A stretch of 35,685 nt of DNA, from assembly GCA_950096585.1 (NCBI GenBank), contig CATNDK010000004.1:1-35685 (forward strand). The letters are read 5' to 3'. Positions within the stretch are counted from its first letter, which is position 1; every line of letters starts with the position of its first letter. This document shows positions 8,074 to 17,445 of this stretch, piece after piece. Below the pieces are notes generated by a model that was not told where the DNA came from, did no database searches, and saw only the letters and a list, made by a program, of their open reading frames with translations. This stretch comes from Thalassococcus halodurans. GTDB lineage: Bacteria; Pseudomonadota; Alphaproteobacteria; Rhodobacterales; Rhodobacteraceae. Made by a program: the position numbers and the translations under genes.

Positions 8074-9257
8074 TAGCTACGTCCCCATGCTTGCTGGATC
8101 ATGGCTTCTACTTCTTGCCCGACGGCATCCATTGACCCCTTCGCGCGGTCATAAGTGGCGCGGGTCATTTCCGAGCGGACGACTTCATAGATCGACTGTT
8201 TCAACATGGTCGCATCACTGATCGCGGTGCTTTTCAGTGCTGTTGCTGACATGACGCGATCCTGGAACAGGGCCCGCATGAACGACGTCAGTTGCTGCGA
8301 TGGTACGTCTGTCGGTTCGTCACGGGTGATCAGGAACTTGAAGTGGTCATAGTTCAGCGATGCGCCTGCGTCCTCGATCACGCCCATGTAAGCGCCGGCG
8401 AGTTCAAGAAACTGCGCGGTGGACGATACGTCCAGCATCGATGGGGTCAAAGGCACGATCAGAGAGCTGGCGGCGGCCATGCCGGCGATTGTCAGGAAGC
8501 CCAATTGAGGTGGGCTGTCCATCAGAACCAGATCAAAATCGTCCTCGACCTGCGCCAGAGCGTTCCGGATACGGGTAAAGAACGGCTGGTCGGGATTTGA
8601 ATGTACCGCTGATTCAGTCTCGAATTCCGATAACATCAGTCTCGAAGGCGCGATGGACAGGCCGGGGAAATATGTTGGCTGAACGACCTCGGTCATGGGC
8701 ACCGGATCGTCATAGCGGACAGCGTCGTAGATGGTCAGTCCGTCGAATTCGATTTCGGGGCTGATCCCGCACATTGACGTCAACGACCCCTGAGGATCGA
8801 GGTCGACCAGCAAAACACGGTAGCCGCGCAGGGCAAAGTAATGGGCCAGATGCACGGTGGTCGTACTTTTGCTGGACCCGCCTTTAAAGTTCATCAGCTG
8901 CCAGACCTGAAGCTTTTCATCACCGGTTCGGCGGGGCAGGTAGCGCCCCTTTTTTCGAGACGATTTCTCGAGGATCTCGCGGGCATCCCAGATTTCCTGC
9001 GCGGTGTAGTAGCGCCGTCCGCCGCGTTGTTCCTGCGGTTCGGGAATGGTGCCTTCGGCGTGCACTTTGCGCATGAATTGTCCCGAAACACCCAAAAGTT
9101 CAGCCGCCTCGGGGGCGGCGAAACTACGGAGCGTTTTGGTGTTGTCTGGCGCGAATGCCGACAGTAGGTGTTCACGGATCGCCGCGTTCAGCCGTTCGGA
9201 AATATCCGTGGCGAGTGCGGAGGGCCGTTCATCTGTGAGTGGTGTCACCGGAATCAT
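8073..9257 (-). CDS. repA: ParA-family partition ATPase RepA
   Basis: Walker-type FKGGSSKSTTTVHLAHYFALRGYRVLLVDLDPQGSLT; LVLMDSPPQLGFLTIAGM; N-terminal HTH. Confidence 0.93.
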   Translation of the reverse strand: MIPVTPLTDERPSALATDISERLNAAIREHLLSAFAPDNTKTLRSFAAPEAAELLGVSGQFMRKVHAEGTIPEPQEQRGGRRYYTAQEIWDAREILEKSSRKKGRYLPRRTGDEKLQVWQLMNFKGGSSKSTTTVHLAHYFALRGYRVLLVDLDPQGSLTSMCGISPEIEFDGLTIYDAVRYDDPVPMTEVVQPTYFPGLSIAPSRLMLSEFETESAVHSNPDQPFFTRIRNALAQVEDDFDLVLMDSPPQLGFLTIAGMAAASSLIVPLTPSMLDVSSTAQFLELAGAYMGVIEDAGASLNYDHFKFLITRDEPTDVPSQQLTSFMRALFQDRVMSATALKSTAISDATMLKQSIYEVVRSEMTRATYDRAKGSMDAVGQEVEAMIQQAWGRS

Positions 9258-9404
9258 CTGGTTGCCTCAATTTTAAAAATGTGGGCTTTTTCGCGCCACT
9301 TGAGGACAAGAGCGATGATTCAGAAGGTTAAGTCAAGCATTTTCCCTTATTTTGTGGGGCCGCCTGTAGGTGCAGACTAAATGCATGGTGGGCTTCTATC
9401 AAGA

Positions 9405-9420
9405 GTTTACAGCTGTAAAC
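9405..9420. repeat. parS-like palindrome GTTTACAGCTGTAAAC (copy 3, upstream of repA)
   Basis: 16-bp palindromic core identical to copies 1 and 2. Confidence 0.85.
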
Positions 9421-9495
9421 GAAGTTGGCACGACACTGTGGTTCGAATGGCTGTTCCTGAAAGTCCCCGTCCGCAGGGCAGGAACGTGACCCGAG

Positions 9496-9511
9496 AAAAG
9501 CTATAGCTTTT
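9496..9511. promoter_or_regulatory. Perfect palindrome AAAAGCTATAGCTTTT upstream of galB-like gene; candidate operator
   Basis: 16-bp perfect palindrome in the repA/galB intergenic region. Confidence 0.35.
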
Positions 9512-9595
9512 GCTTATCATGATCGTTCATCTTTCTAATTGAGCCTGACCCGCTGCCCATGACAACTGTGACCCAAAGTTTCAAAGGAGATACCC

Positions 9596-10327
9596 ATGTG
9601 TGCTGCCAAAACGGCTTTGGTTCTGTCTGCCCACGCAGCTGATTTTGTCTGGCGGTGCGGTGGCGCAATCGCGCTTCATGCCGAAATGGGATACGAGGTT
9701 ACGGTGGCCTGCATGTCCTTTGGTGAACGTGGTGAAAGCGCGCGCCTCTGGAAAGAAGGTAAGTCGCTGGACGAAGTCAAAGCCATCCGCCGAGGCGAGG
9801 CTGAAGCAGCCGCCGAAGCATTGGGTGTGCATCGTCTGGAATGCTTTGATCTGGGGGATTATCCACTGGAACTGGACCGCGATGACAAGAATAAGCTGGT
9901 CGATCTGATCCGCGAGGTTCAGCCCGCCTTTATGCTGAGCCATTCGAAATACGATCCTTACAACACCGATCACATGTACATGACGCAGGTCGCGCTTGAG
10001 ACGCGTATGATCGCGCAGGCGTGGGGCCATAACCCGGGGGAAAAGGTGCTGGGTGCGCCGCAGCTGTACCTGTTTGAACCGCACCAGACCGAACAGATGG
10101 GCTGGAAGCCTGACACGTTCCTCGACATCACGCCGGTTTGGGACAAAAAGCGCGCCGCGATGGAGGCGATGAACGGTCAGGTCCACCTGTGGGACTATTA
10201 CACGCGTGTCGCCCAGCAGCGTGCCAACCACTTCAAGCGGAACTCGGGCGGTCAGTCCGGCGGGCGTGATTGCAAATACGCCGAGGGCTTTGAATCCGTC
10301 TTCCCGCGCACGGTTGACGAACTCTAA
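9596..10327 (+). CDS. galB: PIG-L/LmbE-family 4-oxalomesaconate hydratase, GalB-like
   Basis: LmbE-type N-terminus (LVLSAHAADFVWRCGGAIALHAEMGYEVTVACMSFGERGES) with galC- and galD-like genes directly downstream. Confidence 0.8.
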   Translation: MCAAKTALVLSAHAADFVWRCGGAIALHAEMGYEVTVACMSFGERGESARLWKEGKSLDEVKAIRRGEAEAAAEALGVHRLECFDLGDYPLELDRDDKNKLVDLIREVQPAFMLSHSKYDPYNTDHMYMTQVALETRMIAQAWGHNPGEKVLGAPQLYLFEPHQTEQMGWKPDTFLDITPVWDKKRAAMEAMNGQVHLWDYYTRVAQQRANHFKRNSGGQSGGRDCKYAEGFESVFPRTVDEL

Positions 10328-10357
10328 GGCAGTACAGGCAAGACAAAGGAGCAGGCC

Positions 10358-11029
10358 ATGGCTGTAGTCGTGCAGAACATCGAACGGGCCGCGCCCGAAG
10401 TTATCGACGGGCTGGCCCGTGCTGGCGTGGCCACCGTACACGAAGCACAGGGGCGCAAAGGGTGCCTGCAAAGCTATATGCGCCCGATTTATAGCGGCGC
10501 ACAGATTGCGGGCTCTGCCGTGACGATTTCGGCCCCTCCGGGCGACAACTGGATGGTCCACGTGGCAATCGAGCAGCTGCAAGAGGGCGATATCCTTGTC
10601 CTCGCGCCCACGTCGCCCTGCGACAACGGCTATTTCGGTGATCTGCTGGCAACATCTGCCATCGCACGCGGCTGCCGTGGCCTGATCATTGATGCCGGTG
10701 TGCGCGATATCAAAGACCTGACCGAGATGGCTTTTCCTGTCTGGTCCAAGGCGGTGTCGGCGCAAGGCACGGTGAAAGAAACGCTGGGGTCCGTGAATGT
10801 GACCGTGGTCTGCGCGGGGCAGGGGATCGAGGCCGGTGATATCATCGTCGCCGATGATGACGGCGTCTGCGTCGTGAAACGGGCGGAAGCGGCGGATGTG
10901 CTGGCCAAAGCAAACGAACGCCTTGATGCGGAAGAGGCCAAGCGCAAGCGCCTTGCCAGTGGTGAACTGGGCTTGGACATCTACAACATGCGCGGGCGAC
11001 TGGCCGAAAAGGGCCTGAAATACGTCTGA
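10358..11029 (+). CDS. galC: 4-carboxy-4-hydroxy-2-oxoadipate aldolase/oxaloacetate decarboxylase (RraA-like fold)
   Basis: RraA-type [31 protein letters not shown] and position between galB- and galD-like genes. Confidence 0.82.
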   Translation: MAVVVQNIERAAPEVIDGLARAGVATVHEAQGRKGCLQSYMRPIYSGAQIAGSAVTISAPPGDNWMVHVAIEQLQEGDILVLAPTSPCDNGYFGDLLATSAIARGCRGLIIDAGVRDIKDLTEMAFPVWSKAVSAQGTVKETLGSVNVTVVCAGQGIEAGDIIVADDDGVCVVKRAEAADVLAKANERLDAEEAKRKRLASGELGLDIYNMRGRLAEKGLKYV

Positions 11030-11046
11030 TAGGGCAGGGTGGTTTC

Positions 11047-12111
11047 ATGGACAGCTACATGACGGACGGCATTCCCTGCCTCTGGATGCGGGGCGGGACC
11101 TCTAAGGGGGCGTATTTTCTGGCGTCTGATCTGCCTGGTGACGTGGCCGCGCGTGATGATCTATTGCTGCGCATCATGGGGTCGCCCGATCCGACCCAGA
11201 TTGACGGGATCGGCGGGGCAGATCCGCTGACCTCGAAGGTCGCAATCCTTAGCCCGCCAACGCGTGATGATGCGGATGTGGATTATCTGTTCCTTCAGGT
11301 GTTCGTTGATCAGGCTGTGGTCAGTGATGCCCAAGGCTGCGGCAACATACTTGCTGGCGTTGGCCCTGCCGCGATTGAGCGGGGTCTGGTTGCTGTTCAA
11401 GGCGACGAAACCCCCGTGCGCATCCACATGCGCAACACGGGCGAGGTCGCTTTGGCCAAAATCGCGACGCCCAACGGTCGGGTTTCCTACGTAGGCGACG
11501 CGCGGATTGACGGTGTTCCAGGCCATCATGCGCCGGTTCCCTTGATGTTCGAAAACACGGCCGGTTCCATGTGCGGCAGCCTGCTGCCAAGCGGGCAGGC
11601 GGTGGATGTGATCGATGGTGTTGACTGCACGCTGATCGACAACGGTATGCCCTGCGTCATCCTGAAAGCGCAGGATTTGGGCGCAACAGGGTCTGAATCC
11701 CGCGAAGATCTGGATGCCAACGCCCATCTTAAGGCTCGCGTCGAGGCGATCCGGCTTCAGGCTGGGCCAATGATGAATCTTGGGGATGTCACCGATAAAT
11801 CGGTCCCCAAAATGACGCTGGTTTCGGCCCCGACAGCGGGCGGCGTGATCAATACGCGCAGTTTCATTCCCCACCGCTGTCATGCGACCATCGGGGTGTT
11901 CGCGGCGGTTAGCGTGGCGACGGCTTGTACGCTGCCAAACACACCAGCTGCCGAAGTTGCGGCGCTGCCAGACGGTGAAACCTTTGCCATAGAACACCCC
12001 ACCGGCGCGGCCGAAGTTCTGATTGAACGGGATTCCAAAGGCCAGGTGACGCGCGCAGGCACCTTGCGTACCGCTCGTAAACTATTCGACGGGCGCGTTT
12101 TTCCCAGTTAA
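11047..12111 (+). CDS. galD: PrpF-family 4-oxalomesaconate tautomerase, GalD-like
   Basis: PrpF-type CLWMRGGTSKGAYF, SPDPTQIDGIGGADPLTSKVAIL, and the galB/galC context. Confidence 0.82.
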   Translation: MDSYMTDGIPCLWMRGGTSKGAYFLASDLPGDVAARDDLLLRIMGSPDPTQIDGIGGADPLTSKVAILSPPTRDDADVDYLFLQVFVDQAVVSDAQGCGNILAGVGPAAIERGLVAVQGDETPVRIHMRNTGEVALAKIATPNGRVSYVGDARIDGVPGHHAPVPLMFENTAGSMCGSLLPSGQAVDVIDGVDCTLIDNGMPCVILKAQDLGATGSESREDLDANAHLKARVEAIRLQAGPMMNLGDVTDKSVPKMTLVSAPTAGGVINTRSFIPHRCHATIGVFAAVSVATACTLPNTPAAEVAALPDGETFAIEHPTGAAEVLIERDSKGQVTRAGTLRTARKLFDGRVFPS

Positions 12112-12130
12112 ACTACTGATAATAATAAAT

Positions 12131-12157
12131 AAACCCCGCTGTTTCCAGCGGGGTTTT
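12131..12157. terminator. Bidirectional intrinsic terminator between convergent galD and dctP
   Basis: AACCCCGCTG-TTTC-CAGCGGGGTT hairpin with flanking A/T runs. Confidence 0.8.
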
Positions 12158-12177
12158 GCATTGCGCTGTGTTTGCGA

Positions 12178-13161
12178 TCAGTTGCCCTTTAACGCGTTCA
12201 CATAGGCAGTCGCAGGCAGGCCCTCTGCATCCGCGTCAGCGATTGCCTTGGCAACAACAGGGGCCGAGGCCGCATCAAACATGGCCGCTTCTTCGGCGGA
12301 AAGTGTGATCACCGCTTTGCCCTCGGTCGAGGCAAAATCAGCCAGCGCGCTTTCGGCAACCGACAACCACGCCTGGTTCGCCGCGAGCGATGCGTCGCGA
12401 CCGGCATCCTTAACGATCTGCTGCTGTTCTTCGGTCAGGTCGCCAAAGCTGTCGCGGTTCATGATCATGAAGAAAGACGAAATTGTTGTCGCCATGCCGG
12501 TGGTGATGTGGTTGGTCACTTCGGCCAGTTTGAAAGCTTTCAACGTGGTTGCGTCGATCATCGCGCCGTCGATCACGCCGGTTTGCATCGCGTTATAGAT
12601 TTCAGGCGCAGGCATCGACACGGGCGTTGCACCCCAAGCTTCGACAACCAGACCCGCATTGCGCGACGGGACGCGGATTTTCAGACCTTGCAGGTCTTCA
12701 AGCGCGTTCACGGGCTTTTCCGCCATAAACAGCATGTTGGGTGCGTTGTTCCAAAGACCGATCAGCGCAACACGGCGGTATTCCTTGCTCAGGATGTCGA
12801 TGTTGTCCTGAACGGCTTGCGTGCCGGTTTCGGCGTCAATCACGCCCGGAAGTTCCGTCAGCAGCGTGGTGGGGAAGTTCGCAGCGGTATAGCCCGGGAG
12901 GCCGAACGCAATGTCGGTCACGCCCTCGACGGTGCGATTATACTGTTCACGCGGGCCCGGGCCCAATTCGCCACCCATGTATTCGGTGACGGTGACAGCA
13001 CCGCCGGTCTTTTCGGCGATGGTTTCAGCGAAGGGCTTATAGACCTTTTCCACGACAAAGTGGGTCGGGGGCTGGAAATCGGCCAGTTTCAGATCTTCGG
13101 CCAAGGCCGCCTGCGCGCCCAGTGCGAACGCGGCGACGGCTGTCAGTGTCTTCATGAACAT
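12178..13161 (-). CDS. dctP: TRAP transporter solute-binding protein (DctP family)
   Basis: Signal peptide and DctP-type motifs (LQGLKIRVPSRNAGLVVEAWGATPVSMPAPEIYNAMQTGVIDGA). Confidence 0.88.
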   Translation of the reverse strand: MFMKTLTAVAAFALGAQAALAEDLKLADFQPPTHFVVEKVYKPFAETIAEKTGGAVTVTEYMGGELGPGPREQYNRTVEGVTDIAFGLPGYTAANFPTTLLTELPGVIDAETGTQAVQDNIDILSKEYRRVALIGLWNNAPNMLFMAEKPVNALEDLQGLKIRVPSRNAGLVVEAWGATPVSMPAPEIYNAMQTGVIDGAMIDATTLKAFKLAEVTNHITTGMATTISSFFMIMNRDSFGDLTEEQQQIVKDAGRDASLAANQAWLSVAESALADFASTEGKAVITLSAEEAAMFDAASAPVVAKAIADADAEGLPATAYVNALKGN

Positions 13162-13206
13162 CCTGTAGTCCTCCGTTTTGGATGTTAGGAACGGGGGGCT
13201 GATGGC

Positions 13207-14511
13207 CTACCCGAACATTGAGTTGGGCAAGAACAGAGCAATGCCCGGAAAGGCGATGATCAGCAGAAGAGCGATGATCATGGCGATCAGGAAAGGCCAG
13301 ATGCCGCGGAACACGGTCGCCAGCGGCACATCCCCTGCAACACCCCTGACCACGAACACGTTCAGGCCTACAGGCGGGGTGATCATGCCCATTTCGATCA
13401 CGATCACAGCGATCACACCGAACCAGATCGGATCAAAGCCAAGTGCTGTGATGACAGGGAAAAACACAGGGATCGTGATCACCAGCATGGACAGCCCGTC
13501 CATGAACATGCCCAGCAGGACATAGGCCAGAATGATCACGGCCAGCGTTCCGTACATCCCCAGATCAAGCGCGCCCAGACCTTCGCCCAAAGTGGCGGGG
13601 ATGCGGGTGATCGCGAAGAAGGGGTTCAATACGTTGGCACCGATCACGATGGTATAAAGCATGGCCGACGTCGACAGCGTGCTTCTGACTGCCTCTTTAA
13701 ACTTGTCGAACGACAGACGACGGCGGACCAAAGCCAGTACGATTACCAATGCCGCGCCAATGCCCGAGGCCTCGACCGGAGTGAAGACGCCTAGATAGAT
13801 GCCGCCGATCGAAATCAGGATCACACCCAAAAGCGGTGCGGCCTCGGCCAGATGGGACAGTTTTTCACGCATCGGTACGGCTGTGCCGCGCGGGCCAGCT
13901 TTGGGGTCGCGATAGGACACGATCCAGATCGCCGCCATAAACAGCGCGGTCAGCAACAGGCCCGGGACCACGCCCGCCATGAACAGGCGGCCAATGCTTT
14001 CTTCTGTCAGGATCGCATAAAGGACAAAGCCGGTAGACGGCGGGATCAGAAAGCCCAGCGTTCCGCCCGCCGCAATGGACCCGGTTGACAGGCTGTTGGA
14101 ATAGCCAAGGCGCTTCATCTCGGGCAGGGCGACTTTGCCCAATGTCACGGCCGTGGCCACGGACGATCCGGACACGGCGGCAAACACCGCACATCCCAGA
14201 ACCGAGGCTGACGCCAAACCACCCCGAAACGCGCCGACCCAAGCAAAGGCCGCATCATAAAGCCCGCGCGAAAAGCCCGAGACCGATGCGATATTGCCCA
14301 ACAGAACAAACATCGGAACGACGATCAGGTTATAGTTTGCCACCGCCGAATAGCTTTCGGTCAGCAACACGCCGCCCGCACTACGCAGTCCTTCCAGCGC
14401 CCAGTAGCCGAAAAAGCCGACGGTCATCATCGCAAAGGCGACGGGCATCCGAAGGCCCAAAAGCAGGAACAGGCAGGCAATGCCAATCAGACCATCAAGG
14501 ATCGGGTCCAT
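13207..14511 (-). CDS. dctM: TRAP transporter large permease (DctM family)
   Basis: Polytopic protein with GGTLGFLIPPSTGFVLYAILTEESIGRLFMAGVVPG and MITPPVGLNVFVV. Confidence 0.92.
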   Translation of the reverse strand: MDPILDGLIGIACLFLLLGLRMPVAFAMMTVGFFGYWALEGLRSAGGVLLTESYSAVANYNLIVVPMFVLLGNIASVSGFSRGLYDAAFAWVGAFRGGLASASVLGCAVFAAVSGSSVATAVTLGKVALPEMKRLGYSNSLSTGSIAAGGTLGFLIPPSTGFVLYAILTEESIGRLFMAGVVPGLLLTALFMAAIWIVSYRDPKAGPRGTAVPMREKLSHLAEAAPLLGVILISIGGIYLGVFTPVEASGIGAALVIVLALVRRRLSFDKFKEAVRSTLSTSAMLYTIVIGANVLNPFFAITRIPATLGEGLGALDLGMYGTLAVIILAYVLLGMFMDGLSMLVITIPVFFPVITALGFDPIWFGVIAVIVIEMGMITPPVGLNVFVVRGVAGDVPLATVFRGIWPFLIAMIIALLLIIAFPGIALFLPNSMFG

Positions 14512-15008
14512 TATTCAGCCCCCCGCAAAACAATCGCAATCAGTTGGAAGGCAAACACCAGAACGCACAGACCAGCGCCGACGCTCAGGATCGCGTAGAA
14601 CGGCCAGATCGGCATTTTCAGCATATTGGTGGCATCGCCCCATTCGGCGGCATCCAGCGCCTTCAGAAAGGCGCGGCGGCACAGAACGGCCAGCACGAAT
14701 CCGGAAATCAGACGCGATGCGATATCGCCCAGAAAGCGGCCCCATTTGCCAAGGGCTTTCTCGAAGACATCGACGGCAACATGGCCTTCGGCAAAGGTAC
14801 AGCCCGGAAGCGCGGCCATGACCAGCGCGACAGCGGTCAGTTGCACAATCTCATTCACGCCGAGCAAAGGCATGTTGAACAGATAGCGCATGACGACACC
14901 GGCCATAACGACAGCAACGATAGCGATCAGGCAAATGCCACCGACGACGTTCAGAACTTGCGTCGCTGCATTCAGGCGACGTGACCATGGCTCAAGGGAC
15001 ATCTGCAT
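14511..15008 (-). CDS. dctQ: TRAP transporter small permease (DctQ family)
   Basis: 165-aa four-helix protein adjacent to DctM; stop/start overlap TAATG. Confidence 0.85.
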   Translation of the reverse strand: MQMSLEPWSRRLNAATQVLNVVGGICLIAIVAVVMAGVVMRYLFNMPLLGVNEIVQLTAVALVMAALPGCTFAEGHVAVDVFEKALGKWGRFLGDIASRLISGFVLAVLCRRAFLKALDAAEWGDATNMLKMPIWPFYAILSVGAGLCVLVFAFQLIAIVLRGAE

Positions 15009-15154
15009 GTCAGATTCCCTTGGCGAAACAGTTGGAGAATGCGGTCATCGGGGCCCCCTTGCGCAGTTGATCGCCAAAGACGTGTTGGTCGGTGGCTATC
15101 GCGAAGGCAGGGGATCAGGCCAATTCAAACGGGCCTGCGTGTCATAAGTTCGGG

Positions 15155-16342
15155 CTATATGGACAGGGTTTTGGCTTCGCTCTCGATAATGTCGATCAGC
15201 AGGGCCTGCGCCTTGGTTGGCACCCAATTTTCCCGATAAGTCAGGCCGATAGGGCGGGCGGGCCAGTTGGCTGTGACGTCAAGCTCGCTCAAAAGTTGAT
15301 GCGAAAGCTCGGCTTGCGCCTGTACCGAAGAAATACCCCCGAGGTGATCGCTTTCGGCCAGAAGCTCGCGCATCAGCAAAATAGACCCAGCCTCGATGAT
15401 GCTTTCAGGCAAGCCGATTGGCGCAAAGAGCGCATCAAAGTGTTCGCGCGATGGTGTGCCGCGACGGGGAACGACCCATTTGCATTCCTGCAGGTCCTTG
15501 GCGGTCAAACCTGTTTTGCCCGCCAGCGGATGATCGCGACGTGCCAGCACCGACAGATGATCGTCAAACAGTTTGACCTGAGTGATGTCGCCGATGGGGG
15601 CGGGTTGGCGAAGGGCACCGATGATCAGGTCAACCTCGCCCCGTCTGAGATTTCCGAGCAATTCGTCATACCGTCCGTCAATCACCATCACCGGATAGCG
15701 CGGCCGTTGTTCACGGAACCGCGCCAAGGCGCGTGGCAAAAGAACGGAACGCGACAGCGGCAGGCTACCGACCACAATCTGCCCCGTTTCGCCACCGTCC
15801 AGTTCGGACAGGTCACTGTCCGCCTGATCAAGTTCGGCAAAGGCCAGCATCACCGCCTGCACCAGCGCGCGGGTCTGTCGTGTGGGCAAAAGACCAAAGG
15901 CCGTGCGTTCAAACAGGCTTTGCCCGGCTTCCTGTTCCAGTTGCGAAATGGCGCGGTGCACGGTTGGCTGGGCCAGCCCTAAACGGCGGGCGGCAAGGGT
16001 AAAGTTCTCGGCCTCATGAACCGCGACCAGCGATTGAAGCTGCGCCCATGTCGCCGTCAGCATCAGGCGCGGTGCGACATCGGTCAGCGCCGGATCAAGC
16101 CTGTCAAACGCGCGGCGCAGACGACGGGCCAACACCTCGCATCGCGGGGTGGGGAAAATGCCCTGACGGGTGCGGTCAAACAAACGTCCGCCGGTTTCAC
16201 GTTCCAGTTTCCCGATGGCTTGGGTGACGGCCGGTTGCGACACATTCAGGATCGACGCGGAATGGGTTAGCGAACCTGTTTCCGCGACCGATAACAATAG
16301 CCTAAGATGTCTGAGATTGCGCGACAAACCGTGGAATTCCAT
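15155..16342 (-). CDS. LysR-family regulator with two tandem N-terminal HTH domains
   Basis: Two HTH_1-like segments (NLRHLRLLLSVAETGSLTHSASILNVSQPAVTQAIGKLERETGGRLFDRT and TWAQLQSLVAVHEAENFTLAARRLGLAQPTVHRAISQLEQEAGQSLFERT), then a LysR substrate-binding domain. Confidence 0.9.
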   Translation of the reverse strand: MEFHGLSRNLRHLRLLLSVAETGSLTHSASILNVSQPAVTQAIGKLERETGGRLFDRTRQGIFPTPRCEVLARRLRRAFDRLDPALTDVAPRLMLTATWAQLQSLVAVHEAENFTLAARRLGLAQPTVHRAISQLEQEAGQSLFERTAFGLLPTRQTRALVQAVMLAFAELDQADSDLSELDGGETGQIVVGSLPLSRSVLLPRALARFREQRPRYPVMVIDGRYDELLGNLRRGEVDLIIGALRQPAPIGDITQVKLFDDHLSVLARRDHPLAGKTGLTAKDLQECKWVVPRRGTPSREHFDALFAPIGLPESIIEAGSILLMRELLAESDHLGGISSVQAQAELSHQLLSELDVTANWPARPIGLTYRENWVPTKAQALLIDIIESEAKTLSI

Positions 16343-16359
16343 GTGCGAACTCTGCGGAC

Positions 16360-16376
16360 CATAGCGTCAACTTATG
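16360..16376. promoter_or_regulatory. Candidate LysR box CATAGCGTCAACTTATG (T-N11-A)
   Basis: CATA-N9-TATG dyad in the divergent lysR/dioxygenase intergenic region. Confidence 0.35.
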
Positions 16377-16449
16377 ACGAAGAACAGCGTTTAGAATTGG
16401 CCTTTGCGCCCAAGCGTGCCAAGACCGCCCCGACACACGGAGGACCCTC

Positions 16450-17409
16450 ATGGCTGAACCGACAAACCCGAGCTTTGACATCGCCCATCTTGGCCACGTC
16501 GAAATGCTGACCGATAAATTTGACGAAAGCCTTGATTTCTTTACTCGGATCTTCGGCCTGAAGCTTTCAGCGCAGGACGAAAACAGCGCCTATCTGCGGG
16601 CTTGGGAAGATTACGAATTCTGTTCCCTGAAACTGACCAAGGCCGAAACAACCGGCGTTGGGCACATCGGATATCGCGCCGCATCGCCCGAGGCGTTGGA
16701 GCGTCGCGTCGCAGCCATTACAGCCTCTGGCTATAAGGTGCACGGTTGGGTGGATGGCGACCTAAGCCATGGTCGCGCCTTCCGGTTCGAAGATCCCTTC
16801 GGCCATCTGTTCGAAATTTACTACGACACCAATCGCGCCCCTGCGGATGATCCCTCGGCGCTGAAAAACATGGCGTCGAAGTTCCACGCGCAGGGCGCTT
16901 GCCCCCGCCGGATCGATCACCTGAACCTGCTTAGCGACGATGTCACCGAATTCCGCCGCTTTATGGAGACTTGTCTGGGCAGCCGCGTGACCGAATACAT
17001 CCAGCTGGACAATGGCCGGCTTGGTGGCTGCTGGTTCACAGTAAACAACAAAACCTACGATCTGGCCTGCACCGAAGAACATGGCGGCGGTCTGGGGCGT
17101 TTGCACCATGTGACCTACGCCACCGATCAGCGCGAAGACATCCTGCGCGCGGCGGATGTGTTTCTGGAAAACGGCGTCCATATCGAAACCGGCCCGCACA
17201 AGCATGCCATTCAAGGCACGTTCTTCCTCTATGTCTGGGAACCGGCGGGCAACCGAGTGGAACTGGCCAATGCAGGCGCGCGCCTGATCCTTGCGCCGGA
17301 TTGGGAGCCGATCAAATGGACCGAGACGGATCGCAAGAAAGGGCAGGCGTGGGGGTTGAAGACCATCGAAAGCTTCCACACCCACGGAACTCCACTGGTA
17401 AAACGATAA
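16450..17409 (+). CDS. Type I extradiol (vicinal oxygen chelate) dioxygenase, catechol 2,3-dioxygenase-like
   Basis: Two VOC domains; likely C-domain metal ligands in RRIDHLNL, GRLHHVTY and NRVELANAG. Confidence 0.82.
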   Translation: MAEPTNPSFDIAHLGHVEMLTDKFDESLDFFTRIFGLKLSAQDENSAYLRAWEDYEFCSLKLTKAETTGVGHIGYRAASPEALERRVAAITASGYKVHGWVDGDLSHGRAFRFEDPFGHLFEIYYDTNRAPADDPSALKNMASKFHAQGACPRRIDHLNLLSDDVTEFRRFMETCLGSRVTEYIQLDNGRLGGCWFTVNNKTYDLACTEEHGGGLGRLHHVTYATDQREDILRAADVFLENGVHIETGPHKHAIQGTFFLYVWEPAGNRVELANAGARLILAPDWEPIKWTETDRKKGQAWGLKTIESFHTHGTPLVKR

Positions 17410-17413
17410 ACCG

Positions 17414-17442
17414 AAAGGCCTGGCGATTTGTCAGGCCTTTTT
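17414..17442 (+). terminator. Intrinsic terminator after the dioxygenase gene
   Basis: AAAGGCCTG...CAGGCCTTTTT hairpin. Confidence 0.75.
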
Positions 17443-17445
17443 GCT

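Noticed and set aside
9581-10765. 394-aa ORF on the minus strand over galB/galC
   Set aside because: Antisense to well-recognised genes; composition typical of GC-rich shadow ORFs and no recognisable domain.
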